Below are positions 15,779 to 24,896 of a DNA stretch of 64,000 nucleotides, in pieces. The notes below the pieces were generated by a model, which searched no databases, was not told the DNA's origin, and was given only the letters and a program-made list of their open reading frames with translations. Position 1 is the stretch's first letter; each line of letters begins with the position of its first letter. The DNA lies in assembly GCA_017557535.1 (NCBI GenBank), contig JAFYYM010000080.1, positions 1 through 64,000 of the forward strand, in the 5' to 3' direction. The DNA comes from Bacteroidales bacterium. GTDB taxonomy: Bacteria > Bacteroidota > Bacteroidia > Bacteroidales > UBA932. A program made the position numbers and the translations under genes.

Positions 15779-16378
15779 TCATTTGTGCCTCGAAAGCAGT
15801 TCTTTCTCGAGGTCATTCAACCCTATTCCCATCTGCTCATTCAGAACAATAAGATGATAAAGAAGATCTGAAGCCTCATAGATATACCTCCCCACATCAC
15901 CTTTCACGGCCTCTAAAATAGTCTCCACCGCCTCTTCCCCAACCTTTTGGGATATCTTGGCGACGCCCTCATTGAACAGCCTGGTAGTATAATGACCTTC
16001 CGGCATGGACTCATGGCGACTTCTAACAACCCTCTCAAGTTCTCCAAGGAAGCCCTGCTCGGGAGAGATATCGAAACAAGACACCGTTCCCCGATGGCAA
16101 GCCGGACCATCAGGTTCCACTGAGACTAGGAGGGTGTCCGCATCACAATCAACGAGTATCTCCTTGACGTGCATATAGTTCCCACTTGTCTCCCCCTTTG
16201 TCCACAACTGTTTTCTCGAGCGGCTCCAGAATGTGGCGAGACCGCTCTGGATCGTCTTGTCGTATGCCTCCTCATTCATGTACCCAAGCATAAGCACCTT
16301 CTTGGATGAGGCGTCCTGAATAATGGCGGGCACAAGCCCGTCAGGATTCTTGCTGAAATCCAATCTCATTTTTTCCAT
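15779..16378 (-). CDS. hisIE: Bifunctional phosphoribosyl-AMP cyclohydrolase / phosphoribosyl-ATP pyrophosphatase
   Basis: In this 199-residue fusion, the N-terminal half (residues 1-105) is HisI with LMLGYMNEEAY, FWSRSRKQLWTKGETSG and the metal-binding DCDAD and CHRGTVSCF. The C-terminal half (about 115-199) is HisE with KVGEEAVETILEAV and EASDLLYHL. It catalyses steps 2 and 3 of histidine biosynthesis in the cytosol. It is the last gene of hisG-hisD-hisCB-hisH-hisA-hisF-hisIE, 22 nt after hisF. The ATG at 16378 is the natural start. Confidence 0.96.
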   Translation of the reverse strand: MEKMRLDFSKNPDGLVPAIIQDASSKKVLMLGYMNEEAYDKTIQSGLATFWSRSRKQLWTKGETSGNYMHVKEILVDCDADTLLVSVEPDGPACHRGTVSCFDISPEQGFLGELERVVRSRHESMPEGHYTTRLFNEGVAKISQKVGEEAVETILEAVKGDVGRYIYEASDLLYHLIVLNEQMGIGLNDLEKELLSRHK

Positions 16379-16400
16379 ATCGTATTCAGTGTTATCATTA

Positions 16401-17156
16401 TCATAATCGAACGGGTACCCCTCTATTCCTAAGATACTCCTTCAAATCCTTGATCGCGATTTCTCCGTAATGGAATAGACTGGCGGCAAGAGCCGCGTCA
16501 GCCTGCCCTTTTGTCAAAACCTCGGCGATGTCATCCATGCTCCCGGCACCTCCAGAGGCTATCACCGGGATAGACAGACTCCCGCACAAACGGGAGAACA
16601 CCTCGCATGGATACCCGCTTTTAGTTCCGTCATGATCCATCGAGGTGAACAGAATTTCACCCGCCCCACGTTCCTGTGCTTCCCAAGCCCAAGAAAAAAG
16701 CTCTTTCTCCGAAGGAATTGTGCCACCGGATGTGAAGACGGTCCGTTTTCCATCTATTAACTTGGCATCAATGGCGACCACGATAAATTGACTGCCGAAA
16801 TGATGGGCTATCTCTCCAATAAGATCCGGATTCCGAACCGCGGCGCTATTGACTGTGACTTTGTCAGCGCCAGCCTCAAGCATTCTGGCGGCATCCTCCA
16901 ACGAGGATATTCCCCCACCGACAGTGAAAGGTATATCAATCCTCTCAGCGATAGACCGGACGAGTCCCGTGAAAGTCTTCCGACCCTCACGGGTGGCTGA
17001 GATGTCAAGATAGACCAACTCATCAGCTCCCTCGGATGCATAAAAGGCCCCAAGGTCAACGGCATCTCCCACCTCCTTAAGATTCTGGAAATTAATGCCT
17101 TTAACTGTCTTTCCGTCCTTGACGTCGAGACATGGTATTATCCTCTTAGCAACCAT
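16401..17156 (-). CDS. hisF: Imidazole glycerol phosphate synthase cyclase subunit
   Basis: The 251-residue TIM barrel starts at the ATG at 17156 ([22 protein letters not shown], the canonical HisF N-terminus). Catalytic Asp residues lie in CLDVKDG and [11 protein letters not shown]. Phosphate-binding loops are TVGGGI and ASGGAG. HisF takes ammonia from HisH and converts PRFAR into IGP and AICAR. A longer reading frame runs 26 codons upstream inside hisA but has no HisF character. The gene overlaps hisA by 11 nt. Confidence 0.96.
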   Translation of the reverse strand: MVAKRIIPCLDVKDGKTVKGINFQNLKEVGDAVDLGAFYASEGADELVYLDISATREGRKTFTGLVRSIAERIDIPFTVGGGISSLEDAARMLEAGADKVTVNSAAVRNPDLIGEIAHHFGSQFIVVAIDAKLIDGKRTVFTSGGTIPSEKELFSWAWEAQERGAGEILFTSMDHDGTKSGYPCEVFSRLCGSLSIPVIASGGAGSMDDIAEVLTKGQADAALAASLFHYGEIAIKDLKEYLRNRGVPVRL

Positions 17157-17862
17157 GACCAAGTTCCTCCAATCTAATCCTTCCCTCGTACAAGGCCTTA
17201 CCCACAATGACCGCAGGTACTCCTGCCTGCCCAAGTGACTTTATATCATCGATACTCCCTACACCACCGCTTGCCGTGATGACCAAAGAAGGGAATCTAT
17301 TCATCAGGTCCTTGTAAAAAACAGGATCAGGACCAGAGAACATCCCGTCTTTAGAAATGTCTGTTACAATGACTTCCAGAAGATCCGGGAAGAAGGGCTC
17401 CAGAAGAGTGGAGATATCCATGGCGGATGTCTCCGTCCAGCCACTGACAGCCACTTTAGTTCCTCGAACATCCGCACCGAGCACTATCCTGTCGGATCCG
17501 TATTCCAATAATAATGACTTGAATAATCCTGGATCCTTGACCGCTGTCGTTCCCATAACCACTCTTGAGGCACCCGCCTCAAAAGCGGCATCAACATCTT
17601 CGCGGGTCTTGATTCCCCCACCCCACTCGATCTCAGCTCCGGAGATGGAAGAAAGTTTTCTCAAAGAATCCAAGTTGACAGGATGCCCTGATTTGGCACC
17701 TTCCAAATCGACGGCATGGATACGGGATAGGCCGGCTCCTAAGAAACGGACAGCCATTTCCGATGGCTCTGCGGAATAGAAAGTGGATCTGTTGTAATCA
17801 CCTTGAGACAGGCGAACACATCGTCCGCCAATTATGTCAATAGCCGGAACAACCTTAATCAT
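17146..17862 (-). CDS. hisA: ProFAR isomerase (HisA)
   Basis: The 238-residue TIM barrel has [20 protein letters not shown] at the N-terminus (catalytic Asp in AIDI), [20 protein letters not shown] and [13 protein letters not shown] (second catalytic Asp), ending with [11 protein letters not shown]. It isomerises ProFAR to PRFAR in step 4 of the pathway. It overlaps hisH by 4 nt upstream and hisF by 11 nt downstream, so the three genes needed for the IGP synthase step are translationally linked. Confidence 0.96.
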   Translation of the reverse strand: MIKVVPAIDIIGGRCVRLSQGDYNRSTFYSAEPSEMAVRFLGAGLSRIHAVDLEGAKSGHPVNLDSLRKLSSISGAEIEWGGGIKTREDVDAAFEAGASRVVMGTTAVKDPGLFKSLLLEYGSDRIVLGADVRGTKVAVSGWTETSAMDISTLLEPFFPDLLEVIVTDISKDGMFSGPDPVFYKDLMNRFPSLVITASGGVGSIDDIKSLGQAGVPAVIVGKALYEGRIRLEELGHGC

Positions 17863-18449
17863 AACTCCAGGAAATTCTTAAGCACCCTGGCTCCGTTGGA
17901 GCCGCTTTTCTCAGGATGGAACTGAGTCCCGAAAAAGTTCCCCCGGCAAAGCGCCGCACTAAATGGTACACCATGGACAGTTTTGGCTATCGTGTCCTGG
18001 CATATTCCCGCATAAAAAGAGTGCACATAATACATATATGCTCCCTCATTGATACCGTCAAACAATTCCGAATTCAAGCCTTCCACCTGGTTCCAGCCCA
18101 TATGAGGGACCTTCAGACCTTGCTCGCCCGGTACAAAGCGACGCACATCAGTGTCAAAAACGCCAAGGCAGTCCGTATCACCCTCCTCGCTATGCCGGCA
18201 AAGGATCTGCATTCCGACACATATACCCAGGACCGGTCTCTGGAGGGATAGTATCACAGAATCCAAACCAAGGGAACGGAGGCATCCCAATGCCACAGAT
18301 GCGTCGCCAACCCCTGGAAGCAGCACCTTGTCCGCATTCAAAAGTCTCGATGGCTCCGACGTCAACTCCCACTCCGTCACTCCCAAGCGACGGAGGGCGT
18401 TGATCACCGATAAGACATTGCCGGCGTCGTATTTCACTATAGCGATCAT
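17859..18449 (-). CDS. hisH: Imidazole glycerol phosphate synthase glutaminase subunit
   Basis: The 196-residue class I glutamine amidotransferase begins IAIVKYDAGNVLSVINALRR. The catalytic Cys is in GICVGMQILC and the His/Glu pair in TQFHPEKSG. The oxyanion region KVLLPGVGDA is present. It supplies ammonia to HisF. It overlaps the hisC-hisB fusion gene by 4 nt and hisA by 4 nt. Confidence 0.96.
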   Translation of the reverse strand: MIAIVKYDAGNVLSVINALRRLGVTEWELTSEPSRLLNADKVLLPGVGDASVALGCLRSLGLDSVILSLQRPVLGICVGMQILCRHSEEGDTDCLGVFDTDVRRFVPGEQGLKVPHMGWNQVEGLNSELFDGINEGAYMYYVHSFYAGICQDTIAKTVHGVPFSAALCRGNFFGTQFHPEKSGSNGARVLKNFLEL

Positions 18450-20101
18450 AGGACTCCCTTGCTGCTTGGAACCGAATAACTGAAAGGATCCCTTCGGACA
18501 GCTGCCTTAAAGGCCCTGGCGAAAGCTTTAAATACAGCCTCGGCTATATGATGGTTATTTTCGCCTTTAGCCGAAATATGGAGATTGCACTTCATGGCTG
18601 TGCAGAGAGACTGGAAGAAGTGTTTGAACATCTCCGTAGGAGTATCTCCAACATATTCCCTTGAGAATTCCACATCCCATTTGAAATCCACCCTGCCTCC
18701 AAGATCCATCAGCACCATGGCCTCCGACTCATCCATAGGTAGAGCGAAACCGTACCTCTCTATGCCCTTCCGGTCACCTAAAGCCTCCAGCAGGACCTCT
18801 CCAAGGGTTATGGCCACATCCTCCATCGTGTGATGTTCGTCCACATTCAGATCACCTTCCGCCTTGATTCTCAATGATATCCCGCCATGGTGGGGTATCT
18901 GCTCAAGCATATGGTCGAAGAAGTTCAACCCGGTACTTATCTCCGATTCGCCTGACCCGTCCAGATCAACCTCCACAATTATCTTGGTCTCCCTTGTCAC
19001 ACGCTCCCGGCTGGCTCGCCGTACAGGAACGCAAGCCTGAACATCCGACTGTCCAGGATTCTCATATTCGTTTATCGATTTGAGTAAGCGATCATTCTCC
19101 TGAGGCGTCCCGACTGTGAGCCGCAGGGTACCCTCGCATCCACGGACAGTCGAGCGGTTCCTCACGATGATACCGTCCTTGATGAGATGGTCGTACAAAC
19201 CTGACGGATCCTTCACACGCACCAGAAGAAAATTAGCTTCGCTTGGGAACACTTTCTCAACACAATCAAAAGTCTCCAGGCGGGAGCCCAGGATGGAGCG
19301 CTGGTTGACAATCTCCTTTGTTTGAATACTGATGCGCTCTGGATCAAGTCTTTCCAACGCAAGTCCCAAGGTATCTGTCCCAACATTATAGGGATAACGT
19401 ACCTTATCAAAAACCGAGATGATCTCCGGATGGGCAATGGTCATCCCGATTCTAAGCCCGGCGAGACCACACGCCTTGGAGAGTGTCTGCAGAATGACCA
19501 ACTTGGGATATTCCGCCAAAAGCCTACGCATTGAGCCTTCGGAGGAAAAATCAACATACGCCTCATCAAGCACAACTATCCCGGAGAAAGAATCCAATAC
19601 TCTCCGTATGTCGTTCTCGGGGAAAGCGTTTCCTGTCGGGTTATTCGGGGAGCATATAAACAACAATCTGGTGGAATCGTCACATGCTTCAAGCAAAGAA
19701 TCCACCGGCAACGAGAAATCCTCATTAAGCTGAACCTGCCTGCGTTGTACACCATTAATGTCTGCACACACGGAATACATCCCGTAACTAGGGGAGATCA
19801 TGACCGCATTATTGACTCCCGGCTCACAAAACACCCTGTAGCATAAGTCAATAGACTCATCACTTCCATTCCCGAGAAACAACATTTCCCTGGGAACACC
19901 CTTGTATTCAGCCAAGCGGCAAAGCAAGGTCTCCCGCAAATTCCGTGAAGGGTAGCGGTTTAGCCCCTCCCGTCCATAAGGGCTCTCATTGGCGTCAAGG
20001 AATATTCCCAACTCACCTTGATACTCATCCCTCGCGGTTGAATAAGGGACAAGATTCCTGATATTATCCCGCATCAGGCATGTCAACTCATCTCTTCTCA
20101 T
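18446..20101 (-). CDS. hisC-hisB: Fused histidinol-phosphate aminotransferase / imidazoleglycerol-phosphate dehydratase
   Basis: A single 551-residue frame contains two enzymes. Residues 1 to about 346 are HisC, a PLP aminotransferase with FLDANESPYG, the CSPNNPTGN block, VLDEAYVDF and the PLP lysine in TLSKACGLAGLRIG (about K209). After a short linker (about 346-360), residues 361-551 are a complete HisB dehydratase with TGLNFFDHML, EHHTMEDV, LDLGGR-like and HHIAEAVFKAFARA, ending in the typical SSKGVL. The two catalyse non-adjacent steps (dehydration, then transamination). The HAD-type histidinol-phosphatase domain that often precedes the dehydratase is absent. No Met occurs near the domain junction, so separate translation is unlikely. 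The ATG at 20101 is preferred over the adjacent GTG at 20104. Confidence 0.93.
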   Translation of the reverse strand: MRRDELTCLMRDNIRNLVPYSTARDEYQGELGIFLDANESPYGREGLNRYPSRNLRETLLCRLAEYKGVPREMLFLGNGSDESIDLCYRVFCEPGVNNAVMISPSYGMYSVCADINGVQRRQVQLNEDFSLPVDSLLEACDDSTRLLFICSPNNPTGNAFPENDIRRVLDSFSGIVVLDEAYVDFSSEGSMRRLLAEYPKLVILQTLSKACGLAGLRIGMTIAHPEIISVFDKVRYPYNVGTDTLGLALERLDPERISIQTKEIVNQRSILGSRLETFDCVEKVFPSEANFLLVRVKDPSGLYDHLIKDGIIVRNRSTVRGCEGTLRLTVGTPQENDRLLKSINEYENPGQSDVQACVPVRRASRERVTRETKIIVEVDLDGSGESEISTGLNFFDHMLEQIPHHGGISLRIKAEGDLNVDEHHTMEDVAITLGEVLLEALGDRKGIERYGFALPMDESEAMVLMDLGGRVDFKWDVEFSREYVGDTPTEMFKHFFQSLCTAMKCNLHISAKGENNHHIAEAVFKAFARAFKAAVRRDPFSYSVPSSKGVL

Positions 20102-20104
20102 CAC

Positions 20105-21397
20105 CTACTTGTTTTCAATTCCACCACCAACCCTCACTCTGACGGCATTCGCGTGAGCCTCAAGCATCTCAGCATCAGCCATGGTGGCAATAGTCCCACC
20201 CAGCGACTGAAGTCCCGCATCGCTCAATGACTGGAATGTCACGGCGTGCATGAAACTCTCCACTCCTAAACCATTCCAGGCCACAGCGGTTCCACCGGTA
20301 GGAAGGATATGATTTGTGCCGCTGGCATAGTCGCCCGCACTCTCGGGAGAATAGTGCCCAAGGAAAACGCTTCCCGCCGCCTCTACTTTCAAAGCTAAAG
20401 CCTCCGGATCCTTTACCGCCAGAATAAGATGCTCCGGGGCATAGAGGTTAGCGAAATCAACACATTCGTCTAGATCTTTCATCACTATGATGCGGCTCTC
20501 AGTCAATGCCGCGTCAACGATTCCTTTTCTTGACAGAGATTCTTTCTGGATATCTATCTCACGGAGGACGCTCCTGGCGGTGGTCACATTATTTGACAAT
20601 AGAACCACTTGACTGTCAGGGCCATGTTCCGCCTGAGACAATAGATCCGCGGCGACAAAGGACACATTAGCGCTCTCATCAGCGATGACCAGAACCTCAG
20701 AGGGACCGGCAGGCATATCTGTCGCCACACCTTCCTTGCCTACCAATTGCTTCGCTTTCATGACATAGCGGTTGCCAGGTCCGAAAATCTTGTCAACCTT
20801 AGCGATAGACTCGGTACCATACGCCATTGCCGCGACGGCCTGGGAACCTCCTATCTTATATATTTCATCTATACCACACAACGAAGCCGCGAACAGGATA
20901 GCCGGAGCCACTGACCCGTCTTTGGAAGGAGGGGTGAACATGATCCTTTCACGGCATCCCGCGATCAAGGAAGGCACACCCAGCATAAGCACTGTGGAAA
21001 AAAGAGGAGCTGTGCCACCTGGTATATACAAACCCACCCTCCTGATAGGGAGATACTTGCGACGGCATATCGTGCCGGCGCCATCATTCCACTCAATATC
21101 GGTGGGCTTCTCCAACTCGTGGAATGTCCTGATCCTCGACGCAGCCTCCGTGATAGCGGCTTTCAGATCCTCGGGGACACGGTCACAAGCAGCCTCTATC
21201 TCCTCCTTGGTCACTTTATAATCTCTCAGAGTGAATCCCTCTATCGCTTCCGAGACTTGCCTCAAGGCAGAATCCCCTCCTTTCCGGATTTGCTCAAGGA
21301 TACCAGCCACCCGCCATTCCAGCATGGCGTCATCGCGTCCGACTCTCCTCGTGAGAGAGTCCCACTGCTGTCTGTGAGGCTCAACATACTTTCTCAT
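20105..21397 (-). CDS. hisD: Histidinol dehydrogenase
   Basis: The 430-residue protein carries the HisD signatures: VGLYIPGGTAPLFSTVLMLGVPS, KIGGSQAVAAMAYGTESI, KIFGPGNRYVMKAKQLV, DMPAGPSEVLVIAD and the zinc/catalytic block LLSQAEHGPDSQVVLL, with APEHL and GDYASGTNHILPT further on. It catalyses the last two NAD-dependent oxidations from histidinol to histidine. It sits 3 nt from both hisG and the hisC-hisB fusion. Confidence 0.97.
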   Translation of the reverse strand: MRKYVEPHRQQWDSLTRRVGRDDAMLEWRVAGILEQIRKGGDSALRQVSEAIEGFTLRDYKVTKEEIEAACDRVPEDLKAAITEAASRIRTFHELEKPTDIEWNDGAGTICRRKYLPIRRVGLYIPGGTAPLFSTVLMLGVPSLIAGCRERIMFTPPSKDGSVAPAILFAASLCGIDEIYKIGGSQAVAAMAYGTESIAKVDKIFGPGNRYVMKAKQLVGKEGVATDMPAGPSEVLVIADESANVSFVAADLLSQAEHGPDSQVVLLSNNVTTARSVLREIDIQKESLSRKGIVDAALTESRIIVMKDLDECVDFANLYAPEHLILAVKDPEALALKVEAAGSVFLGHYSPESAGDYASGTNHILPTGGTAVAWNGLGVESFMHAVTFQSLSDAGLQSLGGTIATMADAEMLEAHANAVRVRVGGGIENK

Positions 21398-21400
21398 GGG

Positions 21401-22252
21401 TCAATCTATTACTTTATCTAAATTAAGAATCAATATTCCTTCCGCCCCAATACGCTTCAGACTTTCCACTGTCCGCCACAATTCATCGTCATCCACGACG
21501 GAATGAATTGAGCTCCAGCCTTCTAGCGCCAAAGGCATGACAGTGGGGCTGCGCATCGACGGAAGAAGAAGCATCGCCTCGTCCACCCTATCTGAGGGTA
21601 TATTCATCAATATATACTTCTTGCCACGACTCTCCTGTACCGCATCAAACCGGAACAGGACAGAGTCGATGATCCCTTGTTTCTCCGCTGTCACATCATT
21701 CCCGCAGACTAGGACAGCCTCGCTCTCAAGAACAGACTCAACTTCTTTCAATCCGTTTGAGACTAAAGTGCCACCAGAAGAGACTATATCAAATATAGCA
21801 TCAGCTATTCCTGCCGCGGGAGCGATCTCCACAGACCCTTTTATCTCACGGATCTCAGCTGAGATCCCTTTCTCAGACAGGAACCTCTTTAGGATTGAAG
21901 GATATGAAGTGGCGATTGAACGGCCTTGGAACCAATCCAACCCATTGTATTCGACGATCTTGGGAACCGCGAGGGAAAGACGGCATCTTCCGAAACCGAG
22001 TCTGCGGATCACCTTGACATCCGCCCCTGTCTCAGAGACCTCATTAAAGCCAACGATACCCAGGTCAGCGGCTCCATCAGCCACAACCCCAGGAATATCA
22101 TCATCCCTGAGATAGAGCAGCTCAAGGGGGAAATCTGAAGCCTTGCCGATGAACTTACGTTTAGTGTCATCGACGTCAATCCCTGAATCTTTCAAAAGCC
22201 TGAGGCTTTCTTCGTTTAGTCTTCCTTTAGACTGAATGGCCAATCTTATCAT
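21401..22252 (-). CDS. hisG: ATP phosphoribosyltransferase, long regulatory form
   Basis: The 283-residue protein starts IRLAIQSKGRLNEESLRLL and contains YLRDDDIPGVVADGAADLGIVG and EIAPAAGIADAIFDIVSSGGTL, the PRPP-binding region. The C-terminal part (about 210-283, KKYILMNIPSDRVDEAMLLLPSMRSPTV) is the ACT-like domain of the long, histidine-feedback-inhibited HisG that needs no HisZ. It catalyses the committed first step. It is the first structural gene of the his operon. Its ATG follows the attenuator terminator by only a few bases, so its expression should depend directly on readthrough. Confidence 0.96.
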   Translation of the reverse strand: MIRLAIQSKGRLNEESLRLLKDSGIDVDDTKRKFIGKASDFPLELLYLRDDDIPGVVADGAADLGIVGFNEVSETGADVKVIRRLGFGRCRLSLAVPKIVEYNGLDWFQGRSIATSYPSILKRFLSEKGISAEIREIKGSVEIAPAAGIADAIFDIVSSGGTLVSNGLKEVESVLESEAVLVCGNDVTAEKQGIIDSVLFRFDAVQESRGKKYILMNIPSDRVDEAMLLLPSMRSPTVMPLALEGWSSIHSVVDDDELWRTVESLKRIGAEGILILNLDKVID

Positions 22253-22255
22253 ATC

Positions 22256-22355
22256 TTAAATAAAAAAGCTTGCCAAAAAACTGGCAAGCCGATGTTACAC
22301 TTATAAAATGGTCACACCATCACTCACCAGACTATATAGCCAGGTGATGATGGTG
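22256..22355 (-). promoter_or_regulatory. Histidine operon transcription attenuator
   Basis: Read on the - strand, region 1 (22343-22355, CACCATCATCACC) is the His-codon run. Region 2 (22315-22328, GGTGAGTGATGGTG) pairs with region 1. Region 2 can instead use CTGGTGAG (22330-22323) to pair fully with CTTGCCAG in region 3 (22288-22281), with GATG/CATC extending the antiterminator. Regions 3 and 4 form the intrinsic terminator GCTTGCCA/TGGCAAGC plus six T (22262-22289). Stalling on His codons when His-tRNA is scarce would free region 2 and allow hisG transcription. This is the textbook mutually exclusive layout. Confidence 0.93.
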
Positions 22356-22379
22356 GAAATAAGAGGCAAATGATTTCAT
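22332..22379 (-). CDS. hisL: Histidine operon leader peptide
   Basis: A 15-codon frame, MKSFASYFHHHHLAI, starts at ATG 22379 and stops at TAG 22332. It has four consecutive His codons at positions 9-12 (22344-22355). It lies 80 nt before hisG and exactly 5' of the attenuator stems, and the His codons form stem region 1. This position and composition are diagnostic of a leader peptide that senses charged tRNA-His by ribosome stalling. No Shine-Dalgarno sequence is visible, as usual in this phylum. Confidence 0.93.
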   Translation of the reverse strand: MKSFASYFHHHHLAI

Positions 22380-22386
22380 TTCGTCC

Positions 22387-22416
22387 GCAAGATAATGAAT
22401 TTCCACAATAATGCAA
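22387..22416 (-). promoter_or_regulatory. Weak candidate promoter of the his operon
   Basis: On the - strand, TTGC (22416-22413), an 18-nt spacer and TATCTTGC (22394-22387), one mismatch from TAnnTTTG, would start transcription just before the hisL ATG. Cotranscription from pcrA is the alternative. Confidence 0.35.
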
Positions 22417-24855
22417 TTATTCGAAGCGGATTTTCGCATATTTAAGCAACAAAATCTTCTCGCCGTAGTCGTCAAAAACGATTTTAGCCTTTAAATCAGG
22501 CACGCTCCCGGTAATCTCAAGGATTTTCCCGAAACCAAAACGGTTGTGTTCTATTCTCTGCCCGACTTTGAGTTCCGTCATTGGTACAGGGGTGAACTCC
22601 GAGTCCGGAATCTTTGGCGGCAACGGTCTGTTCCTCAAAGCCTCCTTTGAAACAGAGCTTGAAAGAACCGCTCGCGAACCGGGAATATACCTTACCCCTC
22701 CGTCAGACATACCGTATCTCGTTTTGGCAGGACGGGCGCCACCGGATCCGAAACCACGGAAAGAGCGTCTGAAACCGAATCCGAAATCATCATCCTCATC
22801 ATCAGAGCGGCCTGAATCCTCCCGTAGGGGGTTTGAAATATACTCTGAATCAATCTCCCTGATGAAACGACTTGGGGAATTGGACTCACGCTTTCCGTTC
22901 CTCATCCTCTCACTCGCGAAAGACAGATAAAGAGCCTTCTTCGCCCTTGTCATAGCCACGTACATAAGCCTCCTCTCCTCCTCGATCTCAGGAAGAGAGG
23001 AAAGCATACCGCCAGAGGGAAACAAATTCTCCTCGAGGCCAGCCACTATCACATAAGGGAACTCAAGACCTTTGGCGGAATGGGCTGTCATCAAGGCGAT
23101 CTTATTGGCGGAATCATCACCTTCCTCAATATCCACATTGGAGAGGAGGGATATATTCTCAAGGAAGTCCCCGAGGGTGACAACAGGATAATCCACCTGC
23201 GATTCTTCCTCAACGTCGCTGTCAGCCAGAAGTTCCTGGAGATAATCATCGTGACGCTCCTCCACAAATCGGGCGGCGCTGTTGATCAACTCCTCGACAT
23301 TCGAGGCCCTGGACTGGCCCTCAATCGAGGTATCAGCCTTGAAATGAGCGTAAAGGCCGCTGGTGTCAGCGATTTCTTTCGCCAGGACAAGCGCGTCTGT
23401 CGAGGGTGCCTTGGCCGCAAAGACGTTGATCATGTCGCAGAATGTCCTTATCCTCGCCACCGCCGGAGCTTTCAAACCATATTCAGCGAAGTCAGTGGAG
23501 TATGCCGCCTTGAACATGGAGATTCCCTTATCCCGGGCCATGGCAGCCAATGCTCCCACAGAAGTGTCCCCTATGCCCCTGGATGGCATATTGACGGATC
23601 TCCTGAAAGACTCGTCATCGTTGACATTGACCGACAGTTTGAAATACGCCATCAAATCCTTCACCTCAGCCCTGTCGAAGAATGAGTTTCCCGAATAAAT
23701 AACATAGGGCAGATTCCTCTTACGGAGAGCCTCTTCCAGGGCCCTGGACTGGGAATTTGTGCGGTAAAGTATGGCGAAATCCTGATACTTGGCATGGTCG
23801 GAACGGGTCCTGGATATTATCTCAGAACATATCATAAGGGCCTCTTCCTGCTCCGAGAAACTGTGTATCAGGCGGATCTTCTCCCCATCCCCAGCCACAG
23901 AGACACATTTCTTTGGAATACGTCCCTCGTTCTTAGCTATCAAGGAATTAGCAGCCTCAACTATGTTGGCGGTAGAACGGTAATTATTTTCAAGCCGGAA
24001 CAACTTGCAACCAGGATAGTCTTTCTTGAAATTCAGGATATTCTCAATCTTGGCGCCCCTGAAGGTGTAAATAGACTGGGAATCATCCCCGACCACACAG
24101 ATATTCCGCCTCTCTCCGCTCAATTTCCTCAGGATGACGTACTGGGCGAAATTGGTATCCTGATACTCATCCACAAGGATATAGTCAAATCTCGAGGATA
24201 TGTCCTGAAGAGCCTCGGGGCAGTCCCGCAGCAGGATATTCATATTCAACAGGATATCATCGAAATCCATGACCCCGCTCCTGTGGCATTTCTCCGAATA
24301 TAGGGAATAAATGTCGCATATCCTCGGCTTGCGTGAAGCCATATCCCTCTCAACCGCCTGACGGTTGTTTCTATATGCTGAGGCGGTGACCAGGTTATTT
24401 TTAGCGAGAGAGATCCTGGAAAGCACATCCCTAGGTTTATAAACCTTATCGTCAAGCCCTAACTCTTTGACGCAAACCTTAATAGCGCTTATGGAATCGC
24501 TCTGGTCGTAGATGGTGAAAGAAGATGGATAACCAAGGAAACCGGCATATTCCCTCAAAAACCTGACGAACACCGAATGGAAGGTCCCCATACAGAGTCT
24601 CCAAGCCATCCGACTCCCCACCATTCCAGCGATCCTCTCTTTCATCTCGGTGGCGGCTTTCTTCGTGAAAGTCAAGGCGAGGACCCGGGAAGGATCCCCC
24701 CCCATGGCAAGGATATACGCTATCCTGCTGGTCAGCACCCTGGTCTTTCCAGAACCGGCTCCGGCTACTATCAAAACCGGACCGTCAATCGCGCTGACCG
24801 CCTTTCTCTGCTCCGCGTTCAGCCCCTCAAATACAGCGTTTCCAATGTTTTCCAT
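22417..24855 (-). CDS. pcrA: ATP-dependent DNA helicase PcrA/UvrD
   Basis: The 812-residue superfamily 1 helicase has FEGLNAEQRKAV (Q motif), Walker A VAGAGSGKTRVL, ALTFTKKAATEMKERI (Ia), Walker B FDYILVDEYQDTNFAQ, VVGDDSQSIYTFRGA (III), LENNYRSTANIV (IV), LMTAHSAKGLEFPYVIVAGLEENLFPS (V) and EERRLMYVAMTRAKKALYL (VI). The C-terminal domain ends with IEHNRFGFGKILEITG, the RNA-polymerase-interacting Tudor-like fold of PcrA/UvrD. It unwinds DNA in repair and replication restart. It is divergent from nqrA across a palindromic promoter region, and upstream of hisL on the same strand. Confidence 0.96.
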   Translation of the reverse strand: MENIGNAVFEGLNAEQRKAVSAIDGPVLIVAGAGSGKTRVLTSRIAYILAMGGDPSRVLALTFTKKAATEMKERIAGMVGSRMAWRLCMGTFHSVFVRFLREYAGFLGYPSSFTIYDQSDSISAIKVCVKELGLDDKVYKPRDVLSRISLAKNNLVTASAYRNNRQAVERDMASRKPRICDIYSLYSEKCHRSGVMDFDDILLNMNILLRDCPEALQDISSRFDYILVDEYQDTNFAQYVILRKLSGERRNICVVGDDSQSIYTFRGAKIENILNFKKDYPGCKLFRLENNYRSTANIVEAANSLIAKNEGRIPKKCVSVAGDGEKIRLIHSFSEQEEALMICSEIISRTRSDHAKYQDFAILYRTNSQSRALEEALRKRNLPYVIYSGNSFFDRAEVKDLMAYFKLSVNVNDDESFRRSVNMPSRGIGDTSVGALAAMARDKGISMFKAAYSTDFAEYGLKAPAVARIRTFCDMINVFAAKAPSTDALVLAKEIADTSGLYAHFKADTSIEGQSRASNVEELINSAARFVEERHDDYLQELLADSDVEEESQVDYPVVTLGDFLENISLLSNVDIEEGDDSANKIALMTAHSAKGLEFPYVIVAGLEENLFPSGGMLSSLPEIEEERRLMYVAMTRAKKALYLSFASERMRNGKRESNSPSRFIREIDSEYISNPLREDSGRSDDEDDDFGFGFRRSFRGFGSGGARPAKTRYGMSDGGVRYIPGSRAVLSSSVSKEALRNRPLPPKIPDSEFTPVPMTELKVGQRIEHNRFGFGKILEITGSVPDLKAKIVFDDYGEKILLLKYAKIRFE

Positions 24856-24868
24856 AATGGTACGAAAA

Positions 24869-24896
24869 TACTCATTTTTTCGGGAAAAAATGAGTA
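24869..24896. promoter_or_regulatory. Perfect 13-bp inverted repeat in the pcrA/nqrA divergent region
   Basis: TACTCATTTTTTC, a GG centre and GAAAAAATGAGTA form a perfect palindrome. Its right edge overlaps the nqr -7 element (TACATTTG, 24895-24902). Its left edge abuts a - strand element TATTTTCG that could serve pcrA. This placement fits an operator acting on one or both promoters; the protein is unknown. Confidence 0.6.

Noticed and set aside
15614..15871. An 85-residue + strand frame overlapping the end of hisIE.
   Set aside because: It crosses the terminator hairpin and promoter and runs into hisIE. It is low-complexity in AT-rich sequence and has no family signal.
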